DNA from: Gulosibacter hominis
GTDB taxonomy: Bacteria; Actinomycetota; Actinomycetes; Actinomycetales; Microbacteriaceae
Length of the DNA stretch: 64,000 nucleotides
Assembly: GCF_904842695.1 (NCBI RefSeq)
Contig: NZ_CAJGWQ010000004.1
Location: 92,864 to 156,863 of the forward strand
Reading direction: 5' to 3'
Shown here: piece after piece, positions 34,913 to 44,371 of the stretch
How the letters are laid out: each line of letters begins with the position of its first letter
Position numbering within the stretch: position 1 is the first letter of the stretch
Notes under the pieces: generated by a model
Databases searched by the model: none
The model's input: the letters and a program-made list of their open reading frames with translations, nothing else
What the model was told of the DNA's origin: nothing
Translations under genes and position numbers: made by a program

Positions 34913-36472
34913 CTATTCAGACTGTGCGAACGCTTCACGGTCTGCGTGCACGCGGGTGAGTGCCGCCGCGCCGAGCAGAATCAGTGCCGCCGCACCCGCC
35001 ATAAACGGTGCAAATTCGCCACTCGCACCCGTCTCAGCCAGTTTGCCGTCCTTCTTCGATCCGCCGGTCTTGCCACCACCGGCGCCACCGGCAGCATCCG
35101 ATGTGGTTCCAGCCGCGGACGAGCAGCTCGTTTCACCGCCGAGCTCGAGCGATAGTGAGATCGGGTCGAGCTCGGTGCCAGCTTCATAGAATCCGGCAAA
35201 CGCAACCGCACCGTCGGCGGTCAGAGTTGCTGCAGCATTGGATACCTCGATGCGGCCACCCTGTGCCTGCACACCGCTGAAGCTCAGATCAGCGAAGGCC
35301 ACGTTCGAGGCAGAACTCTTGTTGCCTTCCATATCCGAGTAGTTGACATCCATCACGAGGGTGCCGCTGTTTGCCGAGTTGAACGCAACTCGGATGTTCG
35401 AGAACTTCAGGTCGAGGATCCCCTTGTGACCGGTGAAGTGCACTGAGCCGGGGAAGTGAACCGTTCCCGACATGGTTTCAGTGTTGATTTCACCCGAACC
35501 GTTCCAGGTGAATCCAGTTGCCGACTCCGAGACTCCATCCAGTGTCCAGCTGCCCTTGGCGATACCGCCCTGGATGTAGTTACGGAACGAGGTGCGAACA
35601 CCCCAGTTCATCGTGCCCGACACCTCGTTCGCCACGCAAGTGTCTTTCTGTGTTGCCGGGGCTTGCGGCGCTGAAGGCTTGTTGTCTGCCGCAGGACCCT
35701 TGGGCGCAGCAGTTGCCGTCGGCTTCTCTGGCTTTGGCGTTGCTTTGTCAGTCGGTTTCGGTGCTGGCTTTTGAGTCGGCTCCGGCGCCTCAGTCGGCTT
35801 AGTCATCTCTGTCGACTCCGGCGCCTCCGGCTCCTCGGTTGGCTCCGTCGTTTCATCCTCGGTTGGTGCAGGCGCCGGTTCGGGGATAGTCAGCGAGATG
35901 TCGTCGAGTTCGATACCCGGTTCATAGAAGCCGGCGAACGCCTGCGCACCCGGCTCGGTGAGCACTGCTGAACCCGACACTCCCGTATCAGTCCAGGTGG
36001 GGTTTTGGATGGTTGCGAAAGCAACGTCATCAGCCGTGTAGATTTCTGCGCTGTCGAGCTGCTTTGCCGAAACATCGGCGTAGATCGTGCCGGTGGAGTC
36101 AGCATTGAAGACAACACGCAGATCCGAGAGCTTGGTCTCCAACAAACCGTGATGCCCGTTAAAGGTCACCGAGCCCTCGAAAGAGATGTCGGCGGCCCCG
36201 GCATCACGATCTACCGTGCCGGTGCCGTCAGTCCAGGTGTACGGAGCCGGAGCATCGCTGACGTTTCCAGCGAAATCGACCGATCCCTTGGCGATATTTC
36301 CGGCGATGTATTTCCGGAACGATTCTTTGACGCCCCACTGCGCAGTCGCTTCAGTGGTGGTCTCGGTGCTGGCCACGGCCGTTTGCGAGGTCCCCACCGC
36401 GATCCCCGCGAGCGCCAGTGCGATGGCACTCAACGAGACCGCGCCGCGACGCAGTCGCTGCATTCCCAACAT
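34913..36472 (-). CDS. htaA: HtaA-type haem receptor, two HtaA domains, cell-wall anchored
   Basis: 519 residues from the ATG at 36472, which follows AAGGGAAC; a longer in-frame version would run into the iron box. Signal peptide ending near TAVAS. Two HtaA domains, about 40-195 (WGVKESFRKYIAGNIAKGS) and about 290-450 (WGVRTSFRNYIQGGIAKGS), bind haem at the surface. They are joined by a Pro/Thr/Glu/Lys-rich stretch. The C-terminus has LAETG, a hydrophobic segment and charged residues, a sortase signal with Ala in place of Pro. It is divergent from hmuO and under two DtxR-type boxes. Confidence 0.93.
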   Translation of the reverse strand: MLGMQRLRRGAVSLSAIALALAGIAVGTSQTAVASTETTTEATAQWGVKESFRKYIAGNIAKGSVDFAGNVSDAPAPYTWTDGTGTVDRDAGAADISFEGSVTFNGHHGLLETKLSDLRVVFNADSTGTIYADVSAKQLDSAEIYTADDVAFATIQNPTWTDTGVSGSAVLTEPGAQAFAGFYEPGIELDDISLTIPEPAPAPTEDETTEPTEEPEAPESTEMTKPTEAPEPTQKPAPKPTDKATPKPEKPTATAAPKGPAADNKPSAPQAPATQKDTCVANEVSGTMNWGVRTSFRNYIQGGIAKGSWTLDGVSESATGFTWNGSGEINTETMSGTVHFPGSVHFTGHKGILDLKFSNIRVAFNSANSGTLVMDVNYSDMEGNKSSASNVAFADLSFSGVQAQGGRIEVSNAAATLTADGAVAFAGFYEAGTELDPISLSLELGGETSCSSAAGTTSDAAGGAGGGKTGGSKKDGKLAETGASGEFAPFMAGAAALILLGAAALTRVHADREAFAQSE

Positions 36473-36504
36473 AGTTCCCTTTCTGGCACCCGCGGTGCAC
36501 TTAG

Positions 36505-36523
36505 TTAGGTTAGCCTTACCTAA
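36505..36523. promoter_or_regulatory. DtxR/IdeR iron box (htaA side)
   Basis: TTAGGTTAGCCTTACCTAA, an almost perfect 19-bp palindrome matching the DtxR/IdeR consensus, 33 bases before the htaA start. Iron-loaded repressor would block htaA-hmuTUV. Confidence 0.92.
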
Positions 36524-36549
36524 CAAGGAAACTAGCGCACAGAAAACAC

Positions 36550-36568
36550 TTAGGCAAGCCTAACCTAA
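36550..36568. promoter_or_regulatory. DtxR/IdeR iron box (hmuO side)
   Basis: TTAGGCAAGCCTAACCTAA, a second 19-bp DtxR/IdeR-type box, 45 bases after the start of the first (centre to centre) and 54 bases before the hmuO start codon. It should repress hmuO under iron sufficiency, and both genes if the repressor binds cooperatively. Confidence 0.92.
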
Positions 36569-36621
36569 CTTTAAAGTGGGTGTTCGACACTTCTCGCACC
36601 CTCATAATCGAAAGGGAACCC

Positions 36622-37287
36622 ATGTCTACCGCAGAAGCTATCGCGATCGAACCGCTGTCAGCGCGGCTGCGCCAGTGCACCCAAGATGCCCACGAACAGG
36701 CCGAACGTGCCGCTTTTCTCACTCGCTTGCTGGGAGGTGAGCTCTCTATCCACGCCTGGGCGGGCTTGCTCGAGCAATACGGTTTTATCTATCACGCGCT
36801 CGAAACGGCAGTCGACACCATTCCGAACTACCACCCCGCCACCGAGCTGTTTGTTCGCGAACTCGACCGCTCTGAGGCAATCGCCGCCGACTTCGACTAC
36901 CTGACGCGCACCTATTCGACACGACCTATCGGGATGCAACCAGCGACTGCCGCGTATGTAGATCTCATCCGCGCCTGCCGCGGTGATGCTGTCGCGCTCA
37001 TCGCCCACCACTACACGCGCTATCTTGGTGACCTTTCTGGCGGTCAGGCAATGCGAGTCATGCTCGAGCGCAGCTACGGCCTACCCAAAGCTGGCTCACA
37101 GTTCTTTGATTTTTCGCCGCTCGCACCGCTGCCTCGTTTTAAGGAGCGCTACCGTAACCGGCTCGACAGTCTCGGGCTCGCCGAAGCGGATGCGCAGCGA
37201 CTCATCGCCGGAGCAAACGACAGCTTCCGGGCCAATCAGGAAATCTTTGCCGAACTCGACGAAATTTACGTGCCAGCTGCCGCCTAA
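36622..37287 (+). CDS. hmuO: Haem oxygenase
   Basis: Opens haem to biliverdin, CO and Fe2+, releasing iron after uptake. 221 residues from the ATG at 36622, with AAAGGGAA upstream; a longer GTG frame from 36580 has no such site. The proximal haem ligand is H24 in QDAHEQAE, and the distal helix motif YLGDLSGGQ lies at about 134-142. Soluble with no membrane anchor, like C. diphtheriae HmuO. It is divergent from htaA and ends at a hairpin shared with the convergent ptrB gene. Confidence 0.96.
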   Translation: MSTAEAIAIEPLSARLRQCTQDAHEQAERAAFLTRLLGGELSIHAWAGLLEQYGFIYHALETAVDTIPNYHPATELFVRELDRSEAIAADFDYLTRTYSTRPIGMQPATAAYVDLIRACRGDAVALIAHHYTRYLGDLSGGQAMRVMLERSYGLPKAGSQFFDFSPLAPLPRFKERYRNRLDSLGLAEADAQRLIAGANDSFRANQEIFAELDEIYVPAAA

Positions 37288-37292
37288 ACGAT

Positions 37293-37332
37293 CGGCGGCG
37301 TAGTCGGGACCGATTCCCCCACTACGCCGCCG
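37293..37332. terminator. Convergent terminator between hmuO and ptrB
   Basis: Perfect 12-bp stem CGGCGGCGTAGT / ACTACGCCGCCG, 16-base loop, then TCGGTTTAAAT on the plus strand. Confidence 0.7.
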
Positions 37333-37337
37333 TCGGT

Positions 37338-39515
37338 TTAAATCGTTTGCTCGGCACCGATCGCGTGCAGCATGAACGCATAGTCCCAGGCCCGGTCGCG
37401 CCAGCGCTGGTACCGTCCCGAACCACCCCCGTGTCCGCCGTGCATCTCGGTTTTGAGCACGATCGGCGCATCCCCGGTGGTAATTTCGCGCAGCCGCGCC
37501 ACCCATTTGGCCGGCTCAACGTAGAGCACCCGCGTGTCATGCAGGCTCGTCACCGCAGCAATCTGCGGGTAGGCAACCGGACGAATATTTTCGTACGGTG
37601 AGTAGCCCTTAATGGTCGCGTACGCTTCGGGATCGGTGATCGGGTTGCCCCACTCCTCCCACTCCAGCGCGCTCAGCGGCAGGTCGGGGTCGAGGATGCT
37701 CGTCAACGGGTCAACAAACGGCACCTGAGCGACGATGGCGCGATAGCGCTCGGGCGCCAGATTTGCCACGGCTCCCATCAGCAGACCCCCTGCCGAACCA
37801 CCCACGGCAGCAAGCCGCTCACCGTCGACAAGCCCGGCTGAAACCAGATGCTCGGTCGCATCCACAAAATCGGTAAATGAGTTGGGCTTGTTCGCCTTTT
37901 TACCGTCCTCATACCAGCTTCGCCCGAGCTCGCCACCCCCGCGAATATGCGCAACGGCAAATACCGCACCGCGGTCGAGCACCGAGGCCACCGGCAGTGA
38001 GAGGGCCGGCTCCATCGAAATTTCATAGGAGCCATAGCCATAAATAATCGCCGGCGCGGTGCCATCAAGCGCAGTGCGAACGTGATGCAGCAGCGTAATC
38101 GGCACGCGCGTCCCATCACGCACGACGGCCCATTCTCGGCGGGCAACATAATCGCTGCCGTCATAGTCTCGCACCTCGGTTTGCCGACGCAGCTGCGGCG
38201 CTTCCCCGCGTGTGAGCGCATCAAAAGCAATTTCAAATTGCCGGTCGGGATGTACCCAGCTCTGCACATCCAGCCGCAGCACCGGCGCTCCAAACTCGAG
38301 CTCGTGATGCGTCACGCCCACCAGCTCTTCGGCAAATTGCGGCTGCAAAACCCCTCCAGCTGAGCCAACCGAAATCACCAGCACCTGTGGCAGTGCCTCG
38401 TGCATCGCATCCACCACGAGGTATTCGCCCGTGAACGAAAGCGATAGCAGCCGGTCGGTATCGCTGCCGGCAATCAGCACGCGCGGCCCCAGCGCAGCGA
38501 TCGATTCAACGGGGCCCTCAGCGAAGCTCGCCACCTCTGCCAGCACCAGCTCACCATTGGGTTGCCCCTCGTGATGCAAAATCGCCAGCTGCGATGTGCC
38601 GTCAACTGACACCGGCTGCACTTCGTAGCGCAGCCGCGCGCTGCGCGAAATCAGCGTGGTCAGCTGCCCCTGCGGTAGGTCGGTATCGGCCACGAGCGGC
38701 CACAGCCGCACCTCGTCAAGTTCAGAATTACCGGCGCTCGCGACGATGAACCGGCGGTCGTCACTGAGATGGCCACCCAACCACATCTCGGGGTCAGCTT
38801 CATGCCACAGCAGCACATCGCTCGCCGGATCTTCACCGAGACAGTGGATGCGCAGCTCATTCGGCCGCCACGATTCATCGATGACCGTGTACAGCAGCGA
38901 TTTGCCATCGGGCAAAAACTCGACAACAGGGCCAATATTGCCGAGTGAATCGGCCAGCAGCTCGCCCGATTCAAGGTCGCGGATCTGCAGCGTATAGCGC
39001 TCATCGCCAGTGGTGTCTTCGGTGTGCGCAAGCAGCCGTCCATCGGGCGAAATATCGAGCGAGCCGACGCTATAAAAATCATGCTGCTGCGACTGGGCGT
39101 TGGCGTCGAGCAGCACCTGTTCATCCGCCCGCGGCGAATCGGGATCGAGCACCGGCGGCACCCAACCGGCAAGTTCGGCCGCCGGTTCAGTGGCGGCAAT
39201 ACGGCAATAAATGGGATGCTGTCCGCCCTCGATCATGCGGCTGAAATACCACCAATTACCGCGCCGGCTCGGTAGCGAAACCGACGCCTCGTGCGTGCGA
39301 CGCTGGATCTCGCCAAAAATCGCTTCCCGCAGCGGCTCCTGAGCGGCAGTTACCGCATCGGTGTAGGCGTTTTCGGCCTCGAGGTGCGCGATAACCTCAC
39401 TCGATGATTTGTCTCGCAACCACTCGTATGAGTCGACAAACACATCGCCGTGCACCTCACGACGGTGAGGCTCTTGGCGGACAACGGGCGGAGTGGGAAA
39501 TTCAGCTGCGGTCAT
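37338..39515 (-). CDS. ptrB: Prolyl oligopeptidase family serine peptidase (oligopeptidase B)
   Basis: Cytoplasmic S9 peptidase cutting short peptides after basic residues. 725 residues from the ATG at 39515 (MTAAEFPTPPVV); an in-frame extension to 39611 would reach into the start of the divergent RNase gene. PHRREVHGDVFVDSYEWLRD opens the N-terminus typical of S9A/S9B-like PtrB. The beta-propeller spans about 70-430. The catalytic domain has GGSAGG (Ser about 570), then LHDTRVLYVEP (Asp) and HGGHGGGSGR (His about 693). Confidence 0.94.
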   Translation of the reverse strand: MTAAEFPTPPVVRQEPHRREVHGDVFVDSYEWLRDKSSSEVIAHLEAENAYTDAVTAAQEPLREAIFGEIQRRTHEASVSLPSRRGNWWYFSRMIEGGQHPIYCRIAATEPAAELAGWVPPVLDPDSPRADEQVLLDANAQSQQHDFYSVGSLDISPDGRLLAHTEDTTGDERYTLQIRDLESGELLADSLGNIGPVVEFLPDGKSLLYTVIDESWRPNELRIHCLGEDPASDVLLWHEADPEMWLGGHLSDDRRFIVASAGNSELDEVRLWPLVADTDLPQGQLTTLISRSARLRYEVQPVSVDGTSQLAILHHEGQPNGELVLAEVASFAEGPVESIAALGPRVLIAGSDTDRLLSLSFTGEYLVVDAMHEALPQVLVISVGSAGGVLQPQFAEELVGVTHHELEFGAPVLRLDVQSWVHPDRQFEIAFDALTRGEAPQLRRQTEVRDYDGSDYVARREWAVVRDGTRVPITLLHHVRTALDGTAPAIIYGYGSYEISMEPALSLPVASVLDRGAVFAVAHIRGGGELGRSWYEDGKKANKPNSFTDFVDATEHLVSAGLVDGERLAAVGGSAGGLLMGAVANLAPERYRAIVAQVPFVDPLTSILDPDLPLSALEWEEWGNPITDPEAYATIKGYSPYENIRPVAYPQIAAVTSLHDTRVLYVEPAKWVARLREITTGDAPIVLKTEMHGGHGGGSGRYQRWRDRAWDYAFMLHAIGAEQTI

Positions 39516-39584
39516 GGCACCGACACTAGTCAGCGCAGCCTGGATTCCCACCGAACCGCCACCCGCGGCTGTCAAGCTACTGCT

Positions 39585-41267
39585 ATGAACACCACTCACA
39601 CCACCCTGCAATTTCTCGGTGCCGCCGAAACTGTCACCGGATCAAAATTTTTGCTCAACGTCGGCAACCGTCGCATCCTCGTTGACGACGGCATGTTCCA
39701 GGGGCCGCGCGAACTGCGCAAACGCAACTGGGTGCCGCTGCCATTCGAGGCCGACTCAATTACCGATGTGCTGCTCACCCACGCCCACATGGACCACGTC
39801 GGAATGCTGCCGCGACTGGTCAAGCGCGGTTTTCGCGGCCCTATTTTTGCCACCGAAGGCACCGTGCGACTCGCCGAAATCGTGCTGCGCGACGGCGCCA
39901 AAATACAAGAACAGGATGCTGCCGAAGCCAACCGTCGCGGCTCATCAAAGCACCAGCCCGCGCTGCCGCTCTACACCACCGCCGACGTGGAAGCGACGCT
40001 GCCGCTATTTGTGACCGTGCCGTTCGACGAAGATCTCGATCTTGATGACGGAATTGTTGTCCGCTACACCCGAGCCGCCCACATCCTCGGCTCGGCCTCG
40101 ATCACGCTGTGGACACCCGAAGTATCGGTGGTGTTCTCGGGCGACCTCGGCCGCCACGATCATCCCGTGCTGAAATCACGCGGCACTCCCCCGGGCGCAC
40201 CCTATGCACTGATCGAAAGCACCTACGGCGACCGCGAACATCCCGAACCCGAGCTGCTGCCACATGAGGGTTTTGCCGATGTGGTGCGCCGCACCATCGA
40301 ACGCGGCGGCTCGGTACTGGTGCCGGCCTTCGCAGTCGACCGCACCGAAGTGGTGCTCAAACAGATCGCGCAGCTGCGCCGAGCCGGCCGCATCCCGCAC
40401 GTGCCGGTGTATGTTGACTCACCGATGGCGAATGCCGCACTGGATGCATACCGCGCGCTCCCGGATGAATTGCGCGACGATCTGCTCCCGGATGAACTGC
40501 TTGAGTTCCCCGATCTGCATTCAGTGCGCAGCCTCGACGAGTCGCGCGAACTCACTGCCAAAGCGGGGAAGCATCCGGCGATTATTATCGCCGCCAGCGG
40601 TATGGCAACCGGAGGGCGCGTACTCCACCATCTCGAGGCGATGCTCGGCGATAAACGACACTCGGTGGTGCTGACCGGTTATCAGGCGGTTGGTACGCGT
40701 GGCCGGTCGCTCGTTGAGGGCGCGACCAAGCTAAAAATGTTTGGCCAGTACATTCCCGTGCGCGCTGAAATTTTCCAAGACCGCGAGTTTTCGGTGCACG
40801 GCGACCGCTCCGATCTGCTCGACTGGTTGCGTGATCTATCCCCGCGTCCGCACACCGTGTTCTGTGTGCACGGCGAGGCCGATTCGGCAGCGGCGTTCGC
40901 CGAGGCAATTGAGGCCGAGTTCCCCGAAATTGATGCCATCGTGCCCCGCCATAACGAGGTCGTAGTGCTTGACGGCACCCGGGCTGCGCTCGAACCCAAA
41001 CCCGCCACGGCGCGCCACATCGACCGCACGGTACCCGAAGTGGTCGCATCCAACACGCCGTTTACCGCCGACACCGCCAGCGAGGCAGCTCAGATCGCCG
41101 CCGCCCCGGCGCCGCGCGACTATCGGCTGCTCACCGCCGACTCGGCCGAGGCGCTCTCGTCACAGGCCGGTGAGCTACTGGCTGCCGGATACGTTCCGTT
41201 CCAGGCACCGAGTGTGGATGAAATTGCCGGCAAACCGCTGTATCTGCAGGCGTTCATTCGCCCGTAG
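39585..41267 (+). CDS. MBL-fold/beta-CASP RNA-processing nuclease
   Basis: 560 residues from the ATG at 39585, chosen because the protein then opens with TTLQFLGAAETVTGSKFLL, the conserved start of CPSF-like beta-CASP proteins. Metal ligands lie in THAHMDH (about 65-71), AAHILGSA and FSGDLGRHD. The beta-CASP part includes VPAFAVDRTE, IAASGMATGGRVLHHL and the C-terminal VHGE (about 428). Family members are endo/5' exonucleases acting on RNA. The last ~110 residues form an extra Ala-rich extension. It is divergent from ptrB with 69 bases between starts. Confidence 0.93.
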   Translation: MNTTHTTLQFLGAAETVTGSKFLLNVGNRRILVDDGMFQGPRELRKRNWVPLPFEADSITDVLLTHAHMDHVGMLPRLVKRGFRGPIFATEGTVRLAEIVLRDGAKIQEQDAAEANRRGSSKHQPALPLYTTADVEATLPLFVTVPFDEDLDLDDGIVVRYTRAAHILGSASITLWTPEVSVVFSGDLGRHDHPVLKSRGTPPGAPYALIESTYGDREHPEPELLPHEGFADVVRRTIERGGSVLVPAFAVDRTEVVLKQIAQLRRAGRIPHVPVYVDSPMANAALDAYRALPDELRDDLLPDELLEFPDLHSVRSLDESRELTAKAGKHPAIIIAASGMATGGRVLHHLEAMLGDKRHSVVLTGYQAVGTRGRSLVEGATKLKMFGQYIPVRAEIFQDREFSVHGDRSDLLDWLRDLSPRPHTVFCVHGEADSAAAFAEAIEAEFPEIDAIVPRHNEVVVLDGTRAALEPKPATARHIDRTVPEVVASNTPFTADTASEAAQIAAAPAPRDYRLLTADSAEALSSQAGELLAAGYVPFQAPSVDEIAGKPLYLQAFIRP

Positions 41268-41317
41268 TGCGGGTGCTGCCCCGTAGCGCTGGGGCTGCCC
41301 CCATAGTGCTGGGACTG
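41262..41317. repeat. Three short tandem C-rich/G-rich units after the RNase gene
   Basis: Imperfect ~20-base units (for example GCTGCCCCGTAGCGCTGGG and GCTGCCCCCATAGTGCTGGG) each with a small CCC...GGG inverted repeat. They begin at the RNase stop codon and lie before the convergent terminator. Confidence 0.5.
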
Positions 41318-41324
41318 CACAGAG

Positions 41325-41380
41325 CAAACCGGCCGTGTCGCCTTCGCTGAGTGAATCAGCGTGGTGGCACGGCCGGTTTG
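41325..41380. terminator. Convergent terminator between the RNase gene and clpP2
   Basis: Outer perfect 13-bp stem CAAACCGGCCGTG / CACGGCCGGTTTG with an inner stem CGCTGA-gtgaa-TCAGCG. It lies between converging genes and probably works for both. Confidence 0.75.
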
Positions 41381-41452
41381 TTCGCTACGTGGTGCTTTTG
41401 CTACGGGGGCTTCCGCTGACGCGGTGCTTCCGCACCAGCTGGTGGCTGCGGT

Positions 41453-42115
41453 CTAGTCGAGGATGACCGGGTGGGCTCCCTTACGCGAGGTCAACACCTG
41501 GTCGATAAGCCCGTAGTCGAGCGCCTCCTGAGCCGAGAGAATCTTGTCACGCTCAATGTCGTTCGAAATTTTGTCTTGGCTCTGGCCCGAGTGCTTGGCA
41601 AGCGCCTCTTCGAGCCACTCGCGCATGCGCAGCACTTCTTTCGCCTGGATTTCGATGTCGGATGCCTGGCCCTGACCACCGCCACCGGTTGCTGGCTGGT
41701 GGATGAGCACACGCGCGTTCGGCAGCGCCAGGCGCTTACCGGGCTGGCCGGCTGCCAGCAGCACGGCGGCAGCCGAAGCTGCCTGGCCGAGGCAGACGGT
41801 CTGCACCTCGGGGCGAATGTACTGCATGGTGTCGTAGATCGCGGTCATCGCGGTGAACGAGCCACCGGGCGAGTTGATGTACATGGTGATGTCGCGGTCG
41901 GGATCCTGCGACTCGAGCACGAGCAGCTGCGCCATCACGTCGTCGGCCGAAGCGTCGTCAATCTGCACACCGAGAAACACGATGCGGTCTTCGAAGAGCT
42001 TCGCGTAGGGGTCTTGGCGCTTGAAGCCGTAGGCGGTGCGCTCTTCGAACTGCGGCAGAATGTAGCGCGAGTTCGGCATCGGCGAGCCGGCTGCGTAGGT
42101 GGGAATGTTAAGCAT
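41453..42115 (-). CDS. clpP2: ClpP2, proteolytic subunit of the Clp protease
   Basis: 220 residues. Catalytic Ser in [12 protein letters not shown], His in LIHQP and Asp in the DIERDK region. Actinobacterial Clp protease needs mixed ClpP1P2 rings; the longer N-terminus ([13 protein letters not shown]) and the second position mark this one as ClpP2. It starts 21 bases after the clpP1 stop, in one operon, and ends before the convergent terminator. clpX is not adjacent. Confidence 0.96.
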   Translation of the reverse strand: MLNIPTYAAGSPMPNSRYILPQFEERTAYGFKRQDPYAKLFEDRIVFLGVQIDDASADDVMAQLLVLESQDPDRDITMYINSPGGSFTAMTAIYDTMQYIRPEVQTVCLGQAASAAAVLLAAGQPGKRLALPNARVLIHQPATGGGGQGQASDIEIQAKEVLRMREWLEEALAKHSGQSQDKISNDIERDKILSAQEALDYGLIDQVLTSRKGAHPVILD

Positions 42116-42136
42116 GTGAATGGGTCCTTCCTCGTC

Positions 42137-42763
42137 CTACTCGCCGTCGTTGCTCACTGCATCGGGGTTGCTCGAGATGCGTCGGTCGGTGCCGCCACCG
42201 CCGACCACCGAGGTGGCCGATTCTGAGATGTGGTCGACGAAGCCGTATTCGAGCGCTTCTTCGGCGGTGAACCACTTGTCGCGGTCCCCGTCCTTGTGGA
42301 TCTGCTCGACCGACTTACCGGTGCGTGCCGCGGTAATTTCGGCGAGGCGCTGCTTCATGTCGAGAATGAGCTGTGCCTGACGCTGGATGTCCGACGAGGT
42401 ACCACCGAAACCACCAAGCGGTTGGTGCAGCAGTACGCGAGTGTTCGGGGTGATGTAGCGCTTGCCGGGGGCACCCGAGGTCAGCAGCAGCTGTCCCATC
42501 GAGGCGGCCATACCGATGCCGACGGTGACAACGTCGTTGGGCACCAGCTGCATGGTGTCGTAAATCGCCATGCCGGCGGTCACCGAACCACCCGGCGAGT
42601 TGATGTAGAGGTAGATGTCGCTTTCGGGGTCTTCAGCCGACAGCAGCAGCATCTTGGCGCAGATTTCGTTCGCGTTATCGTCGCGGACGTCTTCGCCGAG
42701 CCAAATGATGCGGTCTTTCAGAAGCCGGTCGAAAACACTGTTCGGCAGTTGCTGTTCAGCCAC
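42137..42763 (-). CDS. clpP1: ClpP1, proteolytic subunit of the Clp protease
   Basis: 208 residues with the catalytic Ser in [11 protein letters not shown], His in LLHQPLGG and Asp in [27 protein letters not shown] (the oxyanion region) is standard. It follows tig but is separated from it by a strong terminator, so clpP1P2 has its own promoter in the ~190-base gap at 42764-42951. The C-terminal tail ([14 protein letters not shown]) is low-complexity. Confidence 0.96.
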   Translation of the reverse strand: MAEQQLPNSVFDRLLKDRIIWLGEDVRDDNANEICAKMLLLSAEDPESDIYLYINSPGGSVTAGMAIYDTMQLVPNDVVTVGIGMAASMGQLLLTSGAPGKRYITPNTRVLLHQPLGGFGGTSSDIQRQAQLILDMKQRLAEITAARTGKSVEQIHKDGDRDKWFTAEEALEYGFVDHISESATSVVGGGGTDRRISSNPDAVSNDGE

Positions 42764-42951
42764 AGGTGATTCTCCTTCGTGCGGTTTCGCCTCAAAGTTA
42801 CTCGACCCGAGCCGAAGATCTGGTCACTGTTCGCCGTGGGCGTGAATATGACTGCGCCGGTCGAGCGGTGAGAAACGCGGAAGATTTTGGGTTCAGGATG
42901 GCTGTAGCGACATCCTGGGCCCAATATGTTCCGCTGAGCTCCCCCAACAGC

Positions 42952-42991
42952 GCAACAAAAAGGGCGGGAATGCATAAATGCATTCCCGCCC
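42952..42991 (-). terminator. Terminator of tig
   Basis: 14-bp inverted repeat GGGCGGGAATGCAT / ATGCATTCCCGCCC, followed on the minus strand by TTTTTGTTG. It lies between tig and clpP1. Confidence 0.92.
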
Positions 42992-43006
42992 CCGTTGCGA
43001 GCCGAA

Positions 43007-44371
43007 CTACTTCTCTTCGGTCTCGGCAGCGTCTTCGGCGCCCTCTGCTTCAGCACCGTCTGCCTCAGCGGCGTCGCGCTTGTTACGGCCGTCGCGCACG
43101 GCAGCGGTGAACTCGCTCAGGTCAACCGAGTTGCCGTTCGAGTCGACGATTTCAGCATCCTCAAGCACGTAGAGCACGGCCTTCGAGCGCGCCACTTCGC
43201 CGACCAGCTGCGGAATCTGGTTGTTTTGCTGCATGATCTGCACGAACTCCTGCGGCGCGATACCGTACTGGCTCGACTGCTGGAACAGGTACTGGGTGAA
43301 CTCTTCCTGCTCGACCTCGACCTGCTCGGCCTTGATGATCTCGTCGAGCAGCACCTGCTGCTTGAACGAACGGTTTGCCTCGGCACGAACCTCTTCGCCG
43401 TGCTCGTCGTCGATGCTCTTGCCCTCCTGCTCGAGGTGGCGCTTGACTTCGTCTTCAACAAGCTGCTCGGGAACCGGCACCTCGTTGGCTTCAAGCAGCG
43501 CGTCGATAGCGGCCACACGGGCCTGCTCGAGCTGGCCAAAAGCCTTCTTCTTGGCGGCCTGCTCACGCAGGTCGGCCTTCATCTCATCGACGGTGTCGAA
43601 CTCACTCGCGAGCTGCGCAAACTCGTCATCAAGCTCGGGCAGTTCCCGTTCTTTCACCGACTCGACGGTGATGGTGATCTCAGCCTTTTCGCCAGCCTTC
43701 TCGCCACCGAGCAGCGTCGACTCAAAAGTGGTCTCTTCGCCGGCGGTGAGCGTGAGCAGCGCCTCATCGGTGCCGTCGAGCAGTTCACCCGAACCGACCT
43801 CGTGCGACAGGCCCTTGGCTTCGTCGATCACTTCACCGTCGATGCGTGCCACGAGGTCGATCACGGCAAAGTCGCCGTTTTCGATCGGGCGCTCGACAAC
43901 CTTGAGGGTGCCGAAACGAGCGCGCAGCTCGTCAACCTCGGCGTCAACGTCCTCGTCGGTGACCTCGGCAGCGTCGACCTCGAGCTTGAGACCCTTCCAG
44001 TCGGCGATCTCAATTTCGGGGCGGATGTCTACCTCAATTTCGACAACCAGGTCACCCGAGAAGTCAGCAACCTCGGGAGTTTGTTTCACGTCTGCTTCGG
44101 GACGACCCAGCGGCAGCAGCTCCTGCTCGGCCAGCGCATCCTGGTAGAAGCGGTCGAGGGCATCCGAGATGGCCTGCTCGAGCACCACCGGGCGACCGAC
44201 ACGGGCGTCGATGAGCTGGTTCGGCACGTTGCCCTTACGGAAACCGGGCACCTGCACCTGCTTGGCGATCGACTTGTACGCCTGGTCGATATAGGGCTTG
44301 AGTTCTTCCGGCGAGATGCTCAGCGTGAGCTTCGCGTGGGTCGGGGTGATCTTCTCGACCGAGGTCTTCAC
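43007..44371 (-). CDS. tig: Trigger factor chaperone
   Basis: Ribosome-associated folding factor with peptidyl-prolyl isomerase activity. 454 residues. The ribosome-binding signature is GFRKGNVPNQLI (about 43-54). The PPIase domain is around 150-240 (NGDFAVIDLVARIDG), followed by the long helical arms and an acidic, Ala/Glu-rich C-terminus. It lies just upstream of clpP1, the common bacterial order. Confidence 0.97.
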   Translation of the reverse strand: MKTSVEKITPTHAKLTLSISPEELKPYIDQAYKSIAKQVQVPGFRKGNVPNQLIDARVGRPVVLEQAISDALDRFYQDALAEQELLPLGRPEADVKQTPEVADFSGDLVVEIEVDIRPEIEIADWKGLKLEVDAAEVTDEDVDAEVDELRARFGTLKVVERPIENGDFAVIDLVARIDGEVIDEAKGLSHEVGSGELLDGTDEALLTLTAGEETTFESTLLGGEKAGEKAEITITVESVKERELPELDDEFAQLASEFDTVDEMKADLREQAAKKKAFGQLEQARVAAIDALLEANEVPVPEQLVEDEVKRHLEQEGKSIDDEHGEEVRAEANRSFKQQVLLDEIIKAEQVEVEQEEFTQYLFQQSSQYGIAPQEFVQIMQQNNQIPQLVGEVARSKAVLYVLEDAEIVDSNGNSVDLSEFTAAVRDGRNKRDAAEADGAEAEGAEDAAETEEK

